NCBI GenBank assembly: GCA_002633005.1
Contig: NMRA01000034.1
Location: 1,167,050 to 1,231,049 of the forward strand
Length of the DNA stretch: 64,000 nt
Direction: 5' to 3'
Origin: Phoronis australis
Taxonomy: Eukaryota; Phoronida; Phoronidae
Shown: positions 37,101-45,662 of the stretch, piece after piece
How the letters are laid out: the number at the start of each line of letters is the position of its first letter
How positions within the stretch are numbered: the first letter of the stretch is position 1
Position numbers and translations under genes: made by a program
Notes under the pieces: model-generated
What the model saw: the letters and a program-made list of their open reading frames with translations, nothing else
The model's database searches: none
What the model was told of the DNA's origin: nothing

Positions 37101-38412
37101 TAGTTCGTTGAGATGTTATAATTATAATATTCTTGCTATGATTACGGGACTGAGAAAATAGACTTGAATAAAAACTGCAGTAGTACGCAAAACAAATATC
37201 TGTTGAGTACAAACTACTTGCCTGCAGCCAAATGTTGTCTGGAGCAATGTAACGATGCCTGATACAAAGAACATTGTGGAGATGATTTCACTCTTGCCAA
37301 CATTATCTTCGCCCATGCACAAAGCTGGGGCAAGTATGAGAGGAATGGCAACGGTGGAGCCGAACATAGTCAAGTAGTGCTGGAATATCGAAGCGCGTAG
37401 GTCACTATTAATTACAAATCCCAAAGCCTCATCTCGTTAACTGGCCGCCAATACACAGTACAGAAGCGGACTGGATTGCAAAATAATTCTAAGGGGCATT
37501 TGCCTCTGTTTTAACTTAACAATATTACATTCATGCAGCTACAAACTGCAGTAACTAGAGAGTTGCCGGTTTCGTACCGGTAATCTATATTTTCGTCATG
37601 ATTACCACGAAGCGATTGTCCATTTTCCCAGTGCACATTTGTAGATGAGGGAGTCCTTAATCATGATGCCATTGGGAATTGTCCAAATGTCGCTTCGTCT
37701 TTAAGACCACGAGAAATTATCGGATTATAAATGGGGTACAGCGTAGGGAAACATTAATTTCAAAACCTTGCATCATAAATAATCTGACATGTGTTGTGTT
37801 GGTGCAAGAAGGAAGATCGTGCAAGACCAAGTAAAACCACGCGAGTGAAAGGCGGTGTTTTCGGTAATGTTCGGTACCTGAAGTGATTTGTCTGTGAGGT
37901 TAGAATGTTGAATTTTGGGGTAGATTTCAATGTTTCCATTCTGCAAATTGAAATTTCTCGTTACAGTGCTTCTTGAGTGTCTTGCGTCTACGTAGCATAA
38001 CCCTAGATGCGTATTTTCTGGACCGGAAGTACAAAATAATCGCCCATGCTCAATAAACATTCAATACATGCTATCGTTTATTTTCATGTTTGTTCGTATT
38101 TGACGTTGGCGTGCAGCCCCAAGAATGACATGAAGGAATCGATCTAACTTTCGTCGCTGCAGCCCTTTATCGGCAAGAAGAAAGACATCAAACCTGAAAT
38201 CCCAGGAGAACACACATGTACCATGGTGGACAGTCTTCAACTGAATATTGCAGATCCGATAAAATAAGCGGCTTGGTGTTGTCTTCCTTTTCGAGTGGCA
38301 CCTTCAAAGGAAGATTAAGGTGTTTGTCTTCGCAGGGCGACACGATTTCACTGGGATTTCTTGAAAAGAGTCCGACGGGCGATTTGTTGTTTACAATATG
38401 ATGTTGTGCCAT
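18924..38412 (-). CDS. slc23a: SLC23/NAT-family nucleobase-ascorbate transporter, 13 coding exons
   Basis: Multi-pass plasma-membrane transporter of the NAT/NCS2 family, which moves nucleobases or ascorbate, usually coupled to sodium. Coding exons (minus strand): 38412-38194, 37379-37222, 34912-34779, 34580-34468, 32409-32228, 31990-31894, 29605-29299, 28986-28883, 27507-27378, 24772-24623, 23514-23419, 23070-22975, 19126-18924. Every junction keeps phase, giving 662 residues, close to vertebrate SLC23 proteins (about 600-650). Landmarks: [19 protein letters not shown] opening helix 1 with the conserved QH (73-74), [28 protein letters not shown], and the NAT signature [12 protein letters not shown] at 429-440. 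In this signature vertebrate ascorbate carriers have proline at the first position while nucleobase carriers have Glu or Gln, so a nucleobase substrate is inferred. The start has a good context (AACAATGG) and lies 4 nt inside an exon. The orthology subgroup is not resolved. Confidence 0.93.
19731..19781. mobile_element. CATGGGCG mini-element, copy 2 (51 bp), in SLC23 intron 12
   Basis: Terminal repeats CATGGGCGCCGC and GCGCCGCCCATG around GCACTGAAAAAAGTG. Flanks GATTA and GATTG agree at four of five bases. Confidence 0.7.
20860..22500 (+). repeat. About 776-bp tandem duplication in SLC23 intron 12
   Basis: Blocks such as AGATCCGCCATC, ACAGGAAACTAACA, CTACGAGCATTTGAATCTGA and TGAAAGCCCGTTCA recur at a spacing of about 776 bp, and the start of a third unit appears near 22440. 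Short frames are not conserved between copies, so it is noncoding. Confidence 0.75.
22975..23070 (-). CDS. slc23a: SLC23 coding exon 12 (residues 564-596)
   Basis: Encodes ERGLTQW, a charged loop, and VYDLPF. The donor is TTTG/gtaagg. Gly596 is completed in the last exon, giving LPFGM. Confidence 0.88.
23419..23514 (-). CDS. slc23a: SLC23 coding exon 11 (residues 532-564)
   Basis: Encodes [20 protein letters not shown] and VLDNTVP, a late membrane helix. The acceptor is ATTACAG and the donor is CCCG/gtgagt. Confidence 0.93.
24623..24772 (-). CDS. slc23a: SLC23 coding exon 10 (residues 482-532)
   Basis: Encodes [20 protein letters not shown] and [10 protein letters not shown], diagnostic of animal SLC23 proteins. 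The acceptor is CATTTAG and the donor is ACAG/gtaaga. Confidence 0.94.
24859..26303. mobile_element. 1.44-kb inverted-repeat DNA element, copy 2
   Basis: Ends TATAGACCTAATTCATG and GCGTGAATTAGGTCTATA. Reverse-complement partner of copy 1 at 17-18.5 kb. Sits in SLC23 intron 9. Flanking bases suggest a TA target, but this is not certain. Confidence 0.7.
26619..27065 (-). mobile_element. Degenerate copy of the THAP-like repeat, in SLC23 intron 9
   Basis: Shares long stretches with 45484-45740, including GTAATACTTCGTTGG-type sequence and the frame [14 protein letters not shown]. It carries about 150 extra bases relative to the other copy. Confidence 0.5.
27378..27507 (-). CDS. slc23a: SLC23 coding exon 9 (residues 439-481)
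   Basis: Encodes [34 protein letters not shown] and IMF. The acceptor is TTTATAG and the donor is TTTA/gtaagt (phase 1). An open frame on the other strand over this exon is a shadow. Confidence 0.93.
28883..28986 (-). CDS. slc23a: SLC23 coding exon 8 (residues 404-438), NAT signature
   Basis: Encodes [20 protein letters not shown] and then the NAT signature [10 protein letters not shown], completed by VG in exon 9. The first signature residue is Glu. Confidence 0.95.
29299..29605 (-). CDS. slc23a: SLC23 coding exon 7 (residues 302-404)
   Basis: The largest exon (307 nt). Contains [22 protein letters not shown] and [15 protein letters not shown], then HAINRG. These are family hallmarks around the substrate-site helices. 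The donor is AGAG/gtaaag. Confidence 0.95.
31066..31140 (-). repeat. Possible tRNA-derived SINE head
   Basis: On the minus strand GTTGGACTGACAACC and GGTCCCGGGTTCATAC resemble the anticodon arm and B box of a tRNA. Acceptor ends do not pair, so this is not a working tRNA. It lies next to a retroelement relic inside an SLC23 intron. Confidence 0.3.
31150..31500 (-). mobile_element. Retroelement relic, possibly the C-terminal part of a Penelope-like element
   Basis: A minus-strand frame reads [21 protein letters not shown] and later [12 protein letters not shown]. This resembles the C-terminal stretch (HC..QNH, then an Ile-Lys-Glu-Ala block) seen after the GIY-YIG domain of Penelope-like elements. 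It lies in intron 6 of the SLC23 gene. Recognition is by eye from short blocks, so the family is uncertain. Confidence 0.35.
31894..31990 (-). CDS. slc23a: SLC23 coding exon 6 (residues 269-301)
   Basis: A 97-nt exon. Encodes [14 protein letters not shown] followed by a basic cytoplasmic loop ending PIFKLFP, the equivalent of the family's FSQYLKNV segment. The acceptor is TTTGTAG and the donor is CCG/gttagt. Its phases fit both neighbours, whereas exon 5 does not join exon 7 directly. Confidence 0.88.
32228..32409 (-). CDS. slc23a: SLC23 coding exon 5 (residues 209-269)
   Basis: Begins [19 protein letters not shown] and includes [19 protein letters not shown], a very conserved SLC23 segment with two helices. 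The donor is GAC/gtaagt, phase 2. Confidence 0.92.
33640..33721. mobile_element. 82-bp MITE with the same terminal repeat as the 1.4-kb elements
   Basis: Perfect 11-bp terminal inverted repeats GACCTAATTCA and TGAATTAGGTC enclose 60 bp. The terminal sequence equals the core of the 1.4-kb element ends, so it may be an internal-deletion derivative. In SLC23 intron 4. Confidence 0.5.
34468..34580 (-). CDS. slc23a: SLC23 coding exon 4 (residues 171-208)
   Basis: Encodes a loop with potential N-glycosylation at DNTS, ending EVWQARLRE just before the next membrane helix. The donor is GAG/gtgagt, phase 0. Confidence 0.85.
34779..34912 (-). CDS. slc23a: SLC23 coding exon 3 (residues 126-171)
   Basis: Encodes [20 protein letters not shown] and then a cysteine-bearing extracellular loop. 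A strong donor at 34797 (gtatgt) would break the frame. The donor at 34778 (TTGG/gtgaga) ends in phase 1 and joins exon 4 correctly, so I use it. The last eight residues therefore rest on splice logic alone. A weaker in-phase donor exists at 34802. Confidence 0.78.
36060..36300. repeat. Cluster of ACCATGGT-type palindromes in SLC23 intron 2
   Basis: About eight to ten near-copies of (A)ACCATGGT or its half sites (AACTATGGT, CAATGGTC) at 15-30 bp spacing. It looks like a very degenerate minisatellite. Confidence 0.6.
36375..36533 (+). CDS. Possible short exon, unrecognised, antisense within SLC23 intron 2
   Basis: A frame of 53 codons from ATG (36375) to a strong donor GGT/gtaagt, higher in GC than its surroundings. 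Reads [20 protein letters not shown] at the start. No family recognised and no partner exon found. It may be chance. Confidence 0.15.
37222..37379 (-). CDS. slc23a: SLC23 coding exon 2 (residues 74-125 plus part of 126)
   Basis: Starts at [16 protein letters not shown], completing helix 1, and runs to QTTFGC. The donor is CAG/gcaagt, a GC-AG intron. The next exon supplies the last base of Arg126 and continues with LPIIQGG, which fixes the non-canonical site. Confidence 0.9.
38194..38412 (-). CDS. slc23a: SLC23 coding exon 1 (residues 1-73)
   Basis: Encodes the cytoplasmic N-terminus and the start of helix 1, ending [12 protein letters not shown]. The donor is CAG/gtttga, phase 0. The hydrophilic N-terminus before residue 50 is not conserved. 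Confidence 0.9.
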
Positions 38413-39272
38413 TGTTCTGAAATAGAGACCATGGCTTCAGTGCCTTATGTTCATTTTATTTGTACATCCACAATTTTGGTCATGTATGTATGCAACGTTC
38501 ATTTGCCGGCCTTTTATTCGACCTTCGAATGATTTAGAGTGACGGAGGTGGGAGATTAGGGAGGAGGAGGAAATTAGAGAGGCAAGAGAGTGATGATAAC
38601 GAAATACAGCACTTGTCTTAAATTTTTGTCTGACCGGTTGGCAGAGTCGACGACTGGTCACCGACTGGTTTCTGACCGGTCGCACAAACGTTCGTTACCT
38701 GTTCCGTACTGTATATCGTAATAATTCTATAAAGATGTATACCGGTAAATGAGATTTATTGACAGCACTTTTTGTCACAAAAATATCACATGCCATGTTT
38801 TCCTCCGTGGATGGGTGGGTCGCCATTAACCTGTACTAATGTTTAAGGTACGATACGACTAACTGAAGACCGATTACAGTTCAAACACCTCCTTAAACTG
38901 TTCCAAACATACACCAATCTCGTCCAGCAAAACTTACTGTGTTAATCTAACACGTTCCATTGCTTAATTAAGCTGCAAAACCTGAATTTGTGAAGAACTT
39001 TTTGAGCGTTTTCTGTAACTGCACTTCTAACTCATTTGTTGATTCAACGGTTGTCTGTCTCCAACTTGTTTGGTCTGTTCAGTGTGCTAAGTACTGTATT
39101 CCTTCATCAATAGTCTACATGACGTCATGCCCACTTTCGCGAGGAGTGTTAATTTGAGAAACTGAGGACAGTTCGAAAAAAAGTTTGATTGCGGGAGTAT
39201 TTGTTCGGGCTTGGAAGAGTTAAAGATACCAACTCTCTCCTAAATTGTCCCTCTATACGCAAAGGTACTTAC

Positions 39273-39405
39273 AGAACATGACTTTGATGCTTTAATCAAT
39301 ACGAGACACAATGCGCCGAAAAGCTTCTCGTGTATGGCGGCGCTATGGAATGGCCACCGTCTTCACGAGGACGAGTTGAGGCGGTAATACTACCTAGTTG
39401 TACAC
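39273..39405 (-). other. Probable noncoding first exon (5' UTR) of the SLC23 gene
   Basis: The coding start at 38412 lies only 4 nt after an acceptor (CTATTTCAG, exon from 38416), so at least one upstream leader exon must exist. The best candidate ends at 39273 with donor TTCT/gtaagtacc and begins about 30 nt after the TATA box. Its 5' edge is a guess from that spacing. It contains one ATG, close to its end, which makes a two-codon upstream ORF (ATG TTC TAA) across the splice junction. Confidence 0.4.
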
Positions 39406-39430
39406 GTGCACTTCCCGAGTCAACAGCGGC

Positions 39431-39438
39431 TTTATATA
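39431..39438 (-). promoter_or_regulatory. Likely TATA box of the SLC23 gene
   Basis: On the minus strand the sequence reads CATATATAAAGCCG, a good TATA box. It sits roughly 30 nt before a GC-richer stretch that leads into a strong splice donor at 39272. Position and strand fit the promoter of the transporter gene, whose start codon lies in a downstream exon. No transcript evidence is available. Confidence 0.45.
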
Positions 39439-39608
39439 TGGGCATAACGTGTTTTCATGAGTTGGGTGAGTCAGGAACATGTGTATGTTTGCTCAAGGTT
39501 TCTAATTAGTGTATTTTGAACCTGAGTGCCGGAATTGTCCCTCATACGTTTCTTGTCTAAGCTGCTAAAACTGTGAATGGGCCGGGTCACTTATTTTCAT
39601 CCACGTTT

Positions 39609-39685
39609 CATGGGCGGCACACCCTAGTGGGCTGGCGGGGGGTAGGCTATAGCCCCCCACTTTTTTCAGTGCTGCGTCGCCCATG
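39609..39685. mobile_element. CATGGGCG mini-element, copy 3 (77 bp, inverted)
   Basis: Reverse orientation: starts CATGGGCGGCAC and ends TGCGTCGCCCATG. Exact 5-bp flanking repeats CGTTT (39604-39608 and 39686-39690). About 170 bp upstream of the SLC23 TATA box. Confidence 0.75.
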
Positions 39686-40413
39686 CGTTTAGAACGTTTT
39701 TGTTGAAATAAACATACTACCTGAATTTCTGGGAAACGCTTACATTCTGTTTCTCGATTTTTGCTTTTACTCGAATTTGATGTCTGCCCGGTATAACGAT
39801 TTCAAATTTCCTCAGTTCAGACTACTCCCAGTAAATTAAAATCGAGTCCAGCTTATCCCCGGGATTACTTCCCCTATGTCTAGATTACCACTTCACTTTA
39901 AACTTGAATAATAGGTTTTCATGTTCCTAATTAGCTTCGCATTGAAAATTTAACATGGGGGTAATCTGAACATAGGGGGAATATGAAATCAACTTCCAGA
40001 TTAACTCCCGGTAATTTGAACTCGAAAGTACAATACTGGGGTGGGGGATGGTGACCTGAAATCGACTAGTTCAAATAACCGGGTGAGCACTTCATGACGG
40101 CGCATCTGCATCAGAGTGACTCTCTGTAACAAGAGACGACGATATATGCATGCGCGCACCAGCCTAAAAATAAGCTTGCTCGAATTTTTGAGAATGTGAA
40201 CCTTTTACTAAAAAAGCACGGTACGTTCAAAACTACAAGTTGTGCATTCGCCGAATTCCTGACTTTTTAGTGGACTTTTGTCTCGTTTTCTACTTTTTCG
40301 AACTTTTTGTTTCTCTAAGGCGGACCTTTGCCCACTTTGCCAAATGGGGGCTCGTTCGAGCCTCCCGAGTGCACTGGGTGCTCGCATGCTATGGGTCCAA
40401 GAAAGACATAAAC

Positions 40414-40592
40414 ATGTCTCCCGATGAAAAATACATGTACCAACTGCTGCAGAGAAATATCACCCAGGACTTTCAGTGGCATATGAAGCCGAAGCTACAA
40501 AGAGAAGTTTTATGGACAGTATACATTAAAAAATTTGACGGGACTTTCTGTATGCCGTGTGGCATCAGAGCAGTATTGCGAACACGAACAAG
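40414..40592 (+). CDS. Possible exon, unrecognised
   Basis: ATG in good context (AAACATGT), a mixed-charge frame starting MSPDEKYMYQLLQRNITQDF, and a donor ACAAG/gtaatt at 40593. The open frame extends upstream to 40240. Composition is protein-like, but I recognise no domain and found no continuation. It lies divergent to the SLC23 promoter, about 1 kb away. Confidence 0.25.
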
Positions 40593-41084
40593 GTAATTAC
40601 CACGTTGAATGCAGGCAGTTAGTTATCGAGTTTAAACAGCAGTTCGAAAATCCAAGTGAATCACTTGCTAGTTGACAAAAAAAAACAAGAAAATATGGAG
40701 CGAAATCAGAGAATTGTGAAAATCATTGAAACATTTCAAAGGTAGGGAGTAGGCGCATGCCTGACCATAGTCGTTAACTTGAATGCTTGTGGTAATGAGA
40801 TATTGAAAGATTGCATCAGTAAGGATTTTGCGAGGCAAACACCATTTAGTAGGTGTGACTTTCGGCTTATTTTTACCACCCACCCTGTACCCTTTTTAGC
40901 CACCCGGAATAGGTTTGTTTTTAACAACCCGCTTCATCTGGAACAAGATTCTTTTTGTTGGAGTCTGAAATTTTTACGGTGTAGCCCGTGGAGCAAAGAA
41001 AAAATGGCGGGGGGTGAATGAAGAGAAGAATAAAAAGTTCGCTAACCACAATTTCGCATTTACCCGTTTAGTTCCATAGGGCAT

Positions 41085-41175
41085 AGAACATCGAACCCAG
41101 GGAACATGGACCCGGGGAACATCGGAACAGGATAACATCAGTTCTGGGCTACATCGGTCTTGGGGAATGTCGTAA
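41085..41175 (+). repeat. GGGAACATCGG minisatellite, locus 1
   Basis: Units of about 16-18 bp with consensus GGGAACATSGRNYC, four to five copies. The same motif occurs at 61590-61680 (reverse) and on both sides of the foldback at 62.4-63.1 kb. Confidence 0.55.
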
Positions 41176-42067
41176 AGCATCGAGTCTTTTATAACCGCCG
41201 GGAGTAGGCCTACAGTTTACGTTGGCAACAACGTGTGGCAGACAACTTAATTGTCGTACACGTAGCCCCAGAAACAAGTAAGGGTTTGAGAATTTCTTGG
41301 CCGTCGTTTGGCAATTAGTAAGGTTGTCATTTTCACTTTTGTTGTCTTGCGTAAAAAACGGAGACGCACACTTCCAAGTCACGATCGTCGGCCGGGGCCG
41401 CTTGCGCGCTAGCAGGGCAATATCAGGAATATCGTCGTGGATGTTTGATAATAAAGACAACATACGTGAAAAATGAATATGTTTTTCACCACAAAGTTTG
41501 GTAAGTTGATCGTTTAATAATTAGTAGAAACATCGCTGTTTTGTGACGTTTTATGACGTGCTATGCCGTGGTCTGAAACTTTCTTTTTTGCAAAAGTTGC
41601 CGAAACGCCAATGGAACGCGTCAAAGATTAATTCTGCATTATCCCTTGTTCACGCAACATGGTTACAAATCATGGAGAGAGCTGTTCTCGGTTACTATTC
41701 TTTTGAATTTGATTTGGAAACAATCAAATAACGGTCGGATTCACTGACACGAGTTGTTTTATATTTGCCAGGTATCTGCCGAGAAGTGTAAAAATTCAGC
41801 TCTCAAACGTTGGAAATTCCAGGTTGCATTTTGCGACTGGATACGAGCTGGCATTTCCAAATTTCTTGCTACCTGCATTTCGTTATGTCAAGCCCTGCTA
41901 AGGAGGCCGTGTATGTCTTTAAGTTCCTTCTAACTCGAACAAATACTCATGTAGTCAAACTGTTTTCGAGCAGTCCTGCAATCAGTCTCGCAGTCATGCA
42001 ATCAGTCTCGCAGCTCGGCAACTGGCCGTTTTTGCACTGTTCGCGTCATTGGATATGATGACATAAC

Positions 42068-42240
42068 TGACCTATCGCAAGCTCTGCCCCCTTGCGTAAT
42101 GTCGACTAACAAACAATAACTTTTATCCGGCAACGTGTTGTTTGTCGGGTAAAATGGTGGCTTGGAAACGAAGGTGTGTGAATAATGCTGCATTCTAAAT
42201 GGTCAGTTAAGCCGTCACTCAAAATCCTGGCGATAGGTCA
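42068..42240. mobile_element. 173-bp MITE with TGACCTATCGC ends
   Basis: Perfect 11-bp terminal inverted repeats TGACCTATCGC and GCGATAGGTCA. The body is repeated in reverse at 42730-43052. Confidence 0.65.
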
Positions 42241-42729
42241 ATTCCGTCGTCGAAAAGCTTCCGGTGTATGAAGGCCCTATGGGAGTACTACCGTCTCTGC
42301 TTAGTCTTGACTGAAGTTCCAAGAGAGAGCATTTGTTGTTGTCGGGGTCTATCATGTACTCGGCCCAGTAAAAACACAGTACCGCTTAATACTTTGTCAA
42401 TGCTGAGAATGTGTTCAGACCCATCTTCGATCAGGCGCTTAGACTCGCGGAGCATTGACTGGCATTGACAGTCGATTTGACGGCGTCACACTAATTGCCT
42501 CCAAGTTGCAGTACCGGTATTTGTTTCCTGCATAAACTTACTGCAAATGATAACAGTGATTGAAAGACCTGCTCCGTCCGCGCTTATATGTAGCCCTTAG
42601 GCGATGGAAAACCAAATTCTCTAACTTTGAAGTGGAAGACCTGCCTACAACTGCATCGTAGGTCTTTAATAAGTGTGGCGGGAATTACCTTCCAATTATG
42701 CGGGTGCTCCTGAAAGTTGCCTGTACAAT

Positions 42730-43052
42730 TGACCTATCGCCAGGATTTTGAGTGACGGCTTAACCGACCAATTAGAATGCAGTATTCTTGACATACCTTC
42801 GTTTCCAACCAGCCATTTTACCCGACAAACAAGACGTTACCAGCCTCCCGTTCAGTTACGCTAGGACCTCGCTAAAAAGCAGGACTTCGCGAGATTACGT
42901 GAGATATTGCCGTGCATTTTAAATGAGAACACGTGACTTTGAATAGGTTTATTTAAGTCCTAGCGCAGGTCCTAGCGTCTACTGAACGCACGCCAGAACT
43001 TATTGTTGGTTTGTCGACATTTCGTAGGGAGGTGGAGCTTGCGATAACCCAA
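42730..43052. mobile_element. Second TGACCTATCGC MITE (inverted), split by a nested element
   Basis: Reverse copy of the 42.07 kb MITE, starting TGACCTATCGCC. It is interrupted after about 110 bp by the insertion at 42849-42988. The far end reads GCGATAACCC, a degraded terminus. Confidence 0.6.
42849..42988. mobile_element. 140-bp inverted-repeat element nested in a MITE
   Basis: Ends CGTTCAGTTACGCTAGGACCT and AGGTCCTAGCGTCTACTGAACG (inverted, one indel and a mismatch). The host MITE resumes on both sides, so this insertion is younger than its host. Confidence 0.55.
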
Positions 43053-44689
43053 TTACAGTCACTTCACGCGAACCCGCAACCAAACGTGAGAGAAGTGACA
43101 GCTGGATGTGCCGTCACAGTAATTATATGCGAAAATTGGTGGCCCTAGAGAGGCTCAGTGACCAGGTGGTTACCACATTTGCAAAGTGTCACTCCAGAAA
43201 AGTCCAACTTTACACCTTATTGTAAACCATAAAATGAAGGGATTGGTTGACCGAAATATACGTCATCTTTATAAGGCTATGTTCTGTTCCGCAACATTTC
43301 TTACACGATCACTAGGTACATAGTGTACGTGATATATAATACATGTACATGTTGTGATTAGTTTCAAAATGCCATTGCTTGTGAATATCGATAACAGAAC
43401 GAGAAACTTCTGTTGTATAAAATTAGATATTATGTCACGGTTAATAAACCTATCCTCGAAGAAATCAAACTGTTTACTTACATGTATTCCTTTGGGAAAT
43501 GGCCCGAAACTGAAATCATCGTTTCCGTAACGCATTATGCACGCTGGACGCTATGCAGTGTTTCGCCCTATGGCGCAAATAAATTCGAGCTTTTTAGTAA
43601 TAATACAGAACACCTACCTTGATATTGCATGCGGTGTGCACAGGTTGAATAGTCATATAGTGTTACACATTTTTCCGAAGTGACGCATCTAGATTCAAGT
43701 GATTATCGCGTACAGTCTGCAAAGGTGGTGCATCGTCTCAAAAATGCGGGTGCCTTGTCGTATTCCCTATAACCGCGCATTCACCATATCATTTGTGTTT
43801 TCGACCCCCCCCCCGCGTTTACGGGCCTGAATTGGTCATTCTTTAAACTTGTAAGAAAGATTAATGACATATCAATTCTGTTAAAATGTGCCCTCGTTAT
43901 AGTTCGGCTTCGCAGTGTTAAATAGAGAGCGGTGTCTATATTTATGACCAAGCTCATAGGCAGTTCTGACCATCACGTTCGATTCACTTAGGATTCGCAT
44001 TCAGATTTTTCAGTAAACTTGCGCTTTCTGATTTTTTTGCGTTCAAAAGTTGTCATTTATTGGTTTGGTTAATCTTGTGTATCTCAAATAATCATTTGTT
44101 ATCATGGTAAGAATTTGTCATGCCACCTTAGCTCATGCTATACATGTACGTGTACCTATTTGACCCTATGTCCGGCGAGGCTGAAAAGGGTTGTGCTTTC
44201 ACAACGCAAAAGCTAGGATTGGCTAGGAAAACGTTATATATTTTCTGAAGATTCAAGTAAACGCTTACCCTCTGTAGCAGTGGGTAAGAAAGAATATAAA
44301 GCCATGGCATGTAAACCTACCGCAAAATTTTTCCGCACAGGCAAAATAACGTATTTTCTGGGAATACTGAAAAATGCATGGACAGGGTATATCAAGCAAT
44401 AAGCGAATATTTTGGACTTAAAAGACTGTAGCATTTCTTCGAACATAAGGCCAGACGATATTTTTATGTGTTTTCTATCAATCAACCATGATCTCTGATA
44501 CCACAATTAAAAAAGCGTAGACTGACTAAAACCATTCCATTTAAATATCGAATTAAATTATAAAACAAAACAGTACGTGTTGTAAAAATTACAATAGATT
44601 GCATTGGTCAAAATAACGTTTTTCCAGAAAAAAATAAAATAAGATGGCCTTTTATTCGAATATGTCTTATTGGTGGTAATTTTTAAAGA
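43053..44689. other. Intergenic, no gene recognised
   Basis: Contains a C10 run at 43806-43815. Short frames on both strands lack motifs. Confidence 0.4.
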
Positions 44690-45430
44690 AAACGACCTTG
44701 ATCGCACTACCCTAAACAACTATCGCCTTATCAATCCTTCCATCTATCTCCAAACGTTTTGAAAACTCGTTTATGAACAAATTTACACATACCTCATACA
44801 GCATGACATCTTATACACTTCTCATCATGAGTTTCAGACTAATCACTCGACTTAACCCCACAATAGACCATAATACATTACTACAAAAATTAACAAAACA
44901 TGGAACCCTGAACACAGAACTTGACTGGTTTTCTAGCTATCTACACAACAGGTCACAATATGCTGCATACAATAACATTTCATCGTCATTATCAAACATC
45001 TCTCTGCTGGGGTTCTCCAAGGCTCAATAGTAGGTATTCAAAATTTACAGGAATCATCTAAACTATGTTACCCCAAGGGTGTCCTCATGATCGCTCATGA
45101 CACTTGTCTACTCACTCCTATAGTTCTGAACTCATCGACAGACAACACCAAAAACGCTTACAAACTATTTATATATGACTTTCAGCAAATAAGCTCTCTT
45201 TTAAACGTCTCAAAAACCAAATGCATGCTATTCCACGTTAGGCCCAATAGAATAAATAATATCTCAGTCCCCATTATTAAAATAAATAACACATCTCTTA
45301 TTTACGTCCAACACTACAAAATCCTAGGAATACACATTGACAATACCTTTCATGGAATGTCCACATAACGGAAATTGCAAACAAAATTTCTAAAGTCAAC
45401 TGCGTATTATTAGAACTCACAACACTATTT
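44690..45430 (+). mobile_element. CR1/Jockey-group LINE fragment, decayed
   Basis: Plus-strand frames interrupted by stops and shifts show NNYRLINPS, a block with KLVYEQIYTYL, then TIDHNTLLQKLTKHGT, LDWFSSYLHNRSQ, KTKCMLFHVR and YKILGIHID. These match RT segments of the CR1/L2/Jockey group, a lineage different from the two minus-strand LINE pieces. Sequence between the HST and TIDHN blocks is lost, removing the first catalytic motif region. Confidence 0.7.
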
Positions 45431-45464
45431 GCCCTCTCACATCTTACAATAACTCCGTCCTGAA

Positions 45465-45662
45465 TTACACGGCGATAGAGCTCTCCTTTGTCGCGGAGAT
45501 ACGAAAGCGCGTGGCCTCGTTTTGGAAATCAGGCACATTTTCGTGTCTCTCATTGACGGCAAAGAATGAGGTCACGCATCCACGGGTATTTGTCAGTTTA
45601 TCGAACTTTTTCACGTCGGAGTTGCAGCCCACAGCACAGCAATAATACTTCGTTGGTATTGG
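45465..45662 (-). pseudogene. THAP-like zinc-finger relic (copy of the 27.0 kb repeat)
   Basis: Minus-strand frame begins PIPTKYYCCAVGCNSDVKKF and continues with an FFAV block. The CxxxC start followed by Asn-Ser looks like the N-terminus of a THAP finger. The same block recurs at 27002-26931, so this belongs to a dispersed repeat, perhaps a P-element-like transposon. No Met precedes it directly and no transposase core is visible. Confidence 0.4.

Larger units (their letters stand above)
39691..42067. other. Intergenic, upstream of the SLC23 promoter
   Basis: Holds the possible exon at 40.4 kb and the minisatellite at 41.1 kb. No other gene seen. Confidence 0.4.
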
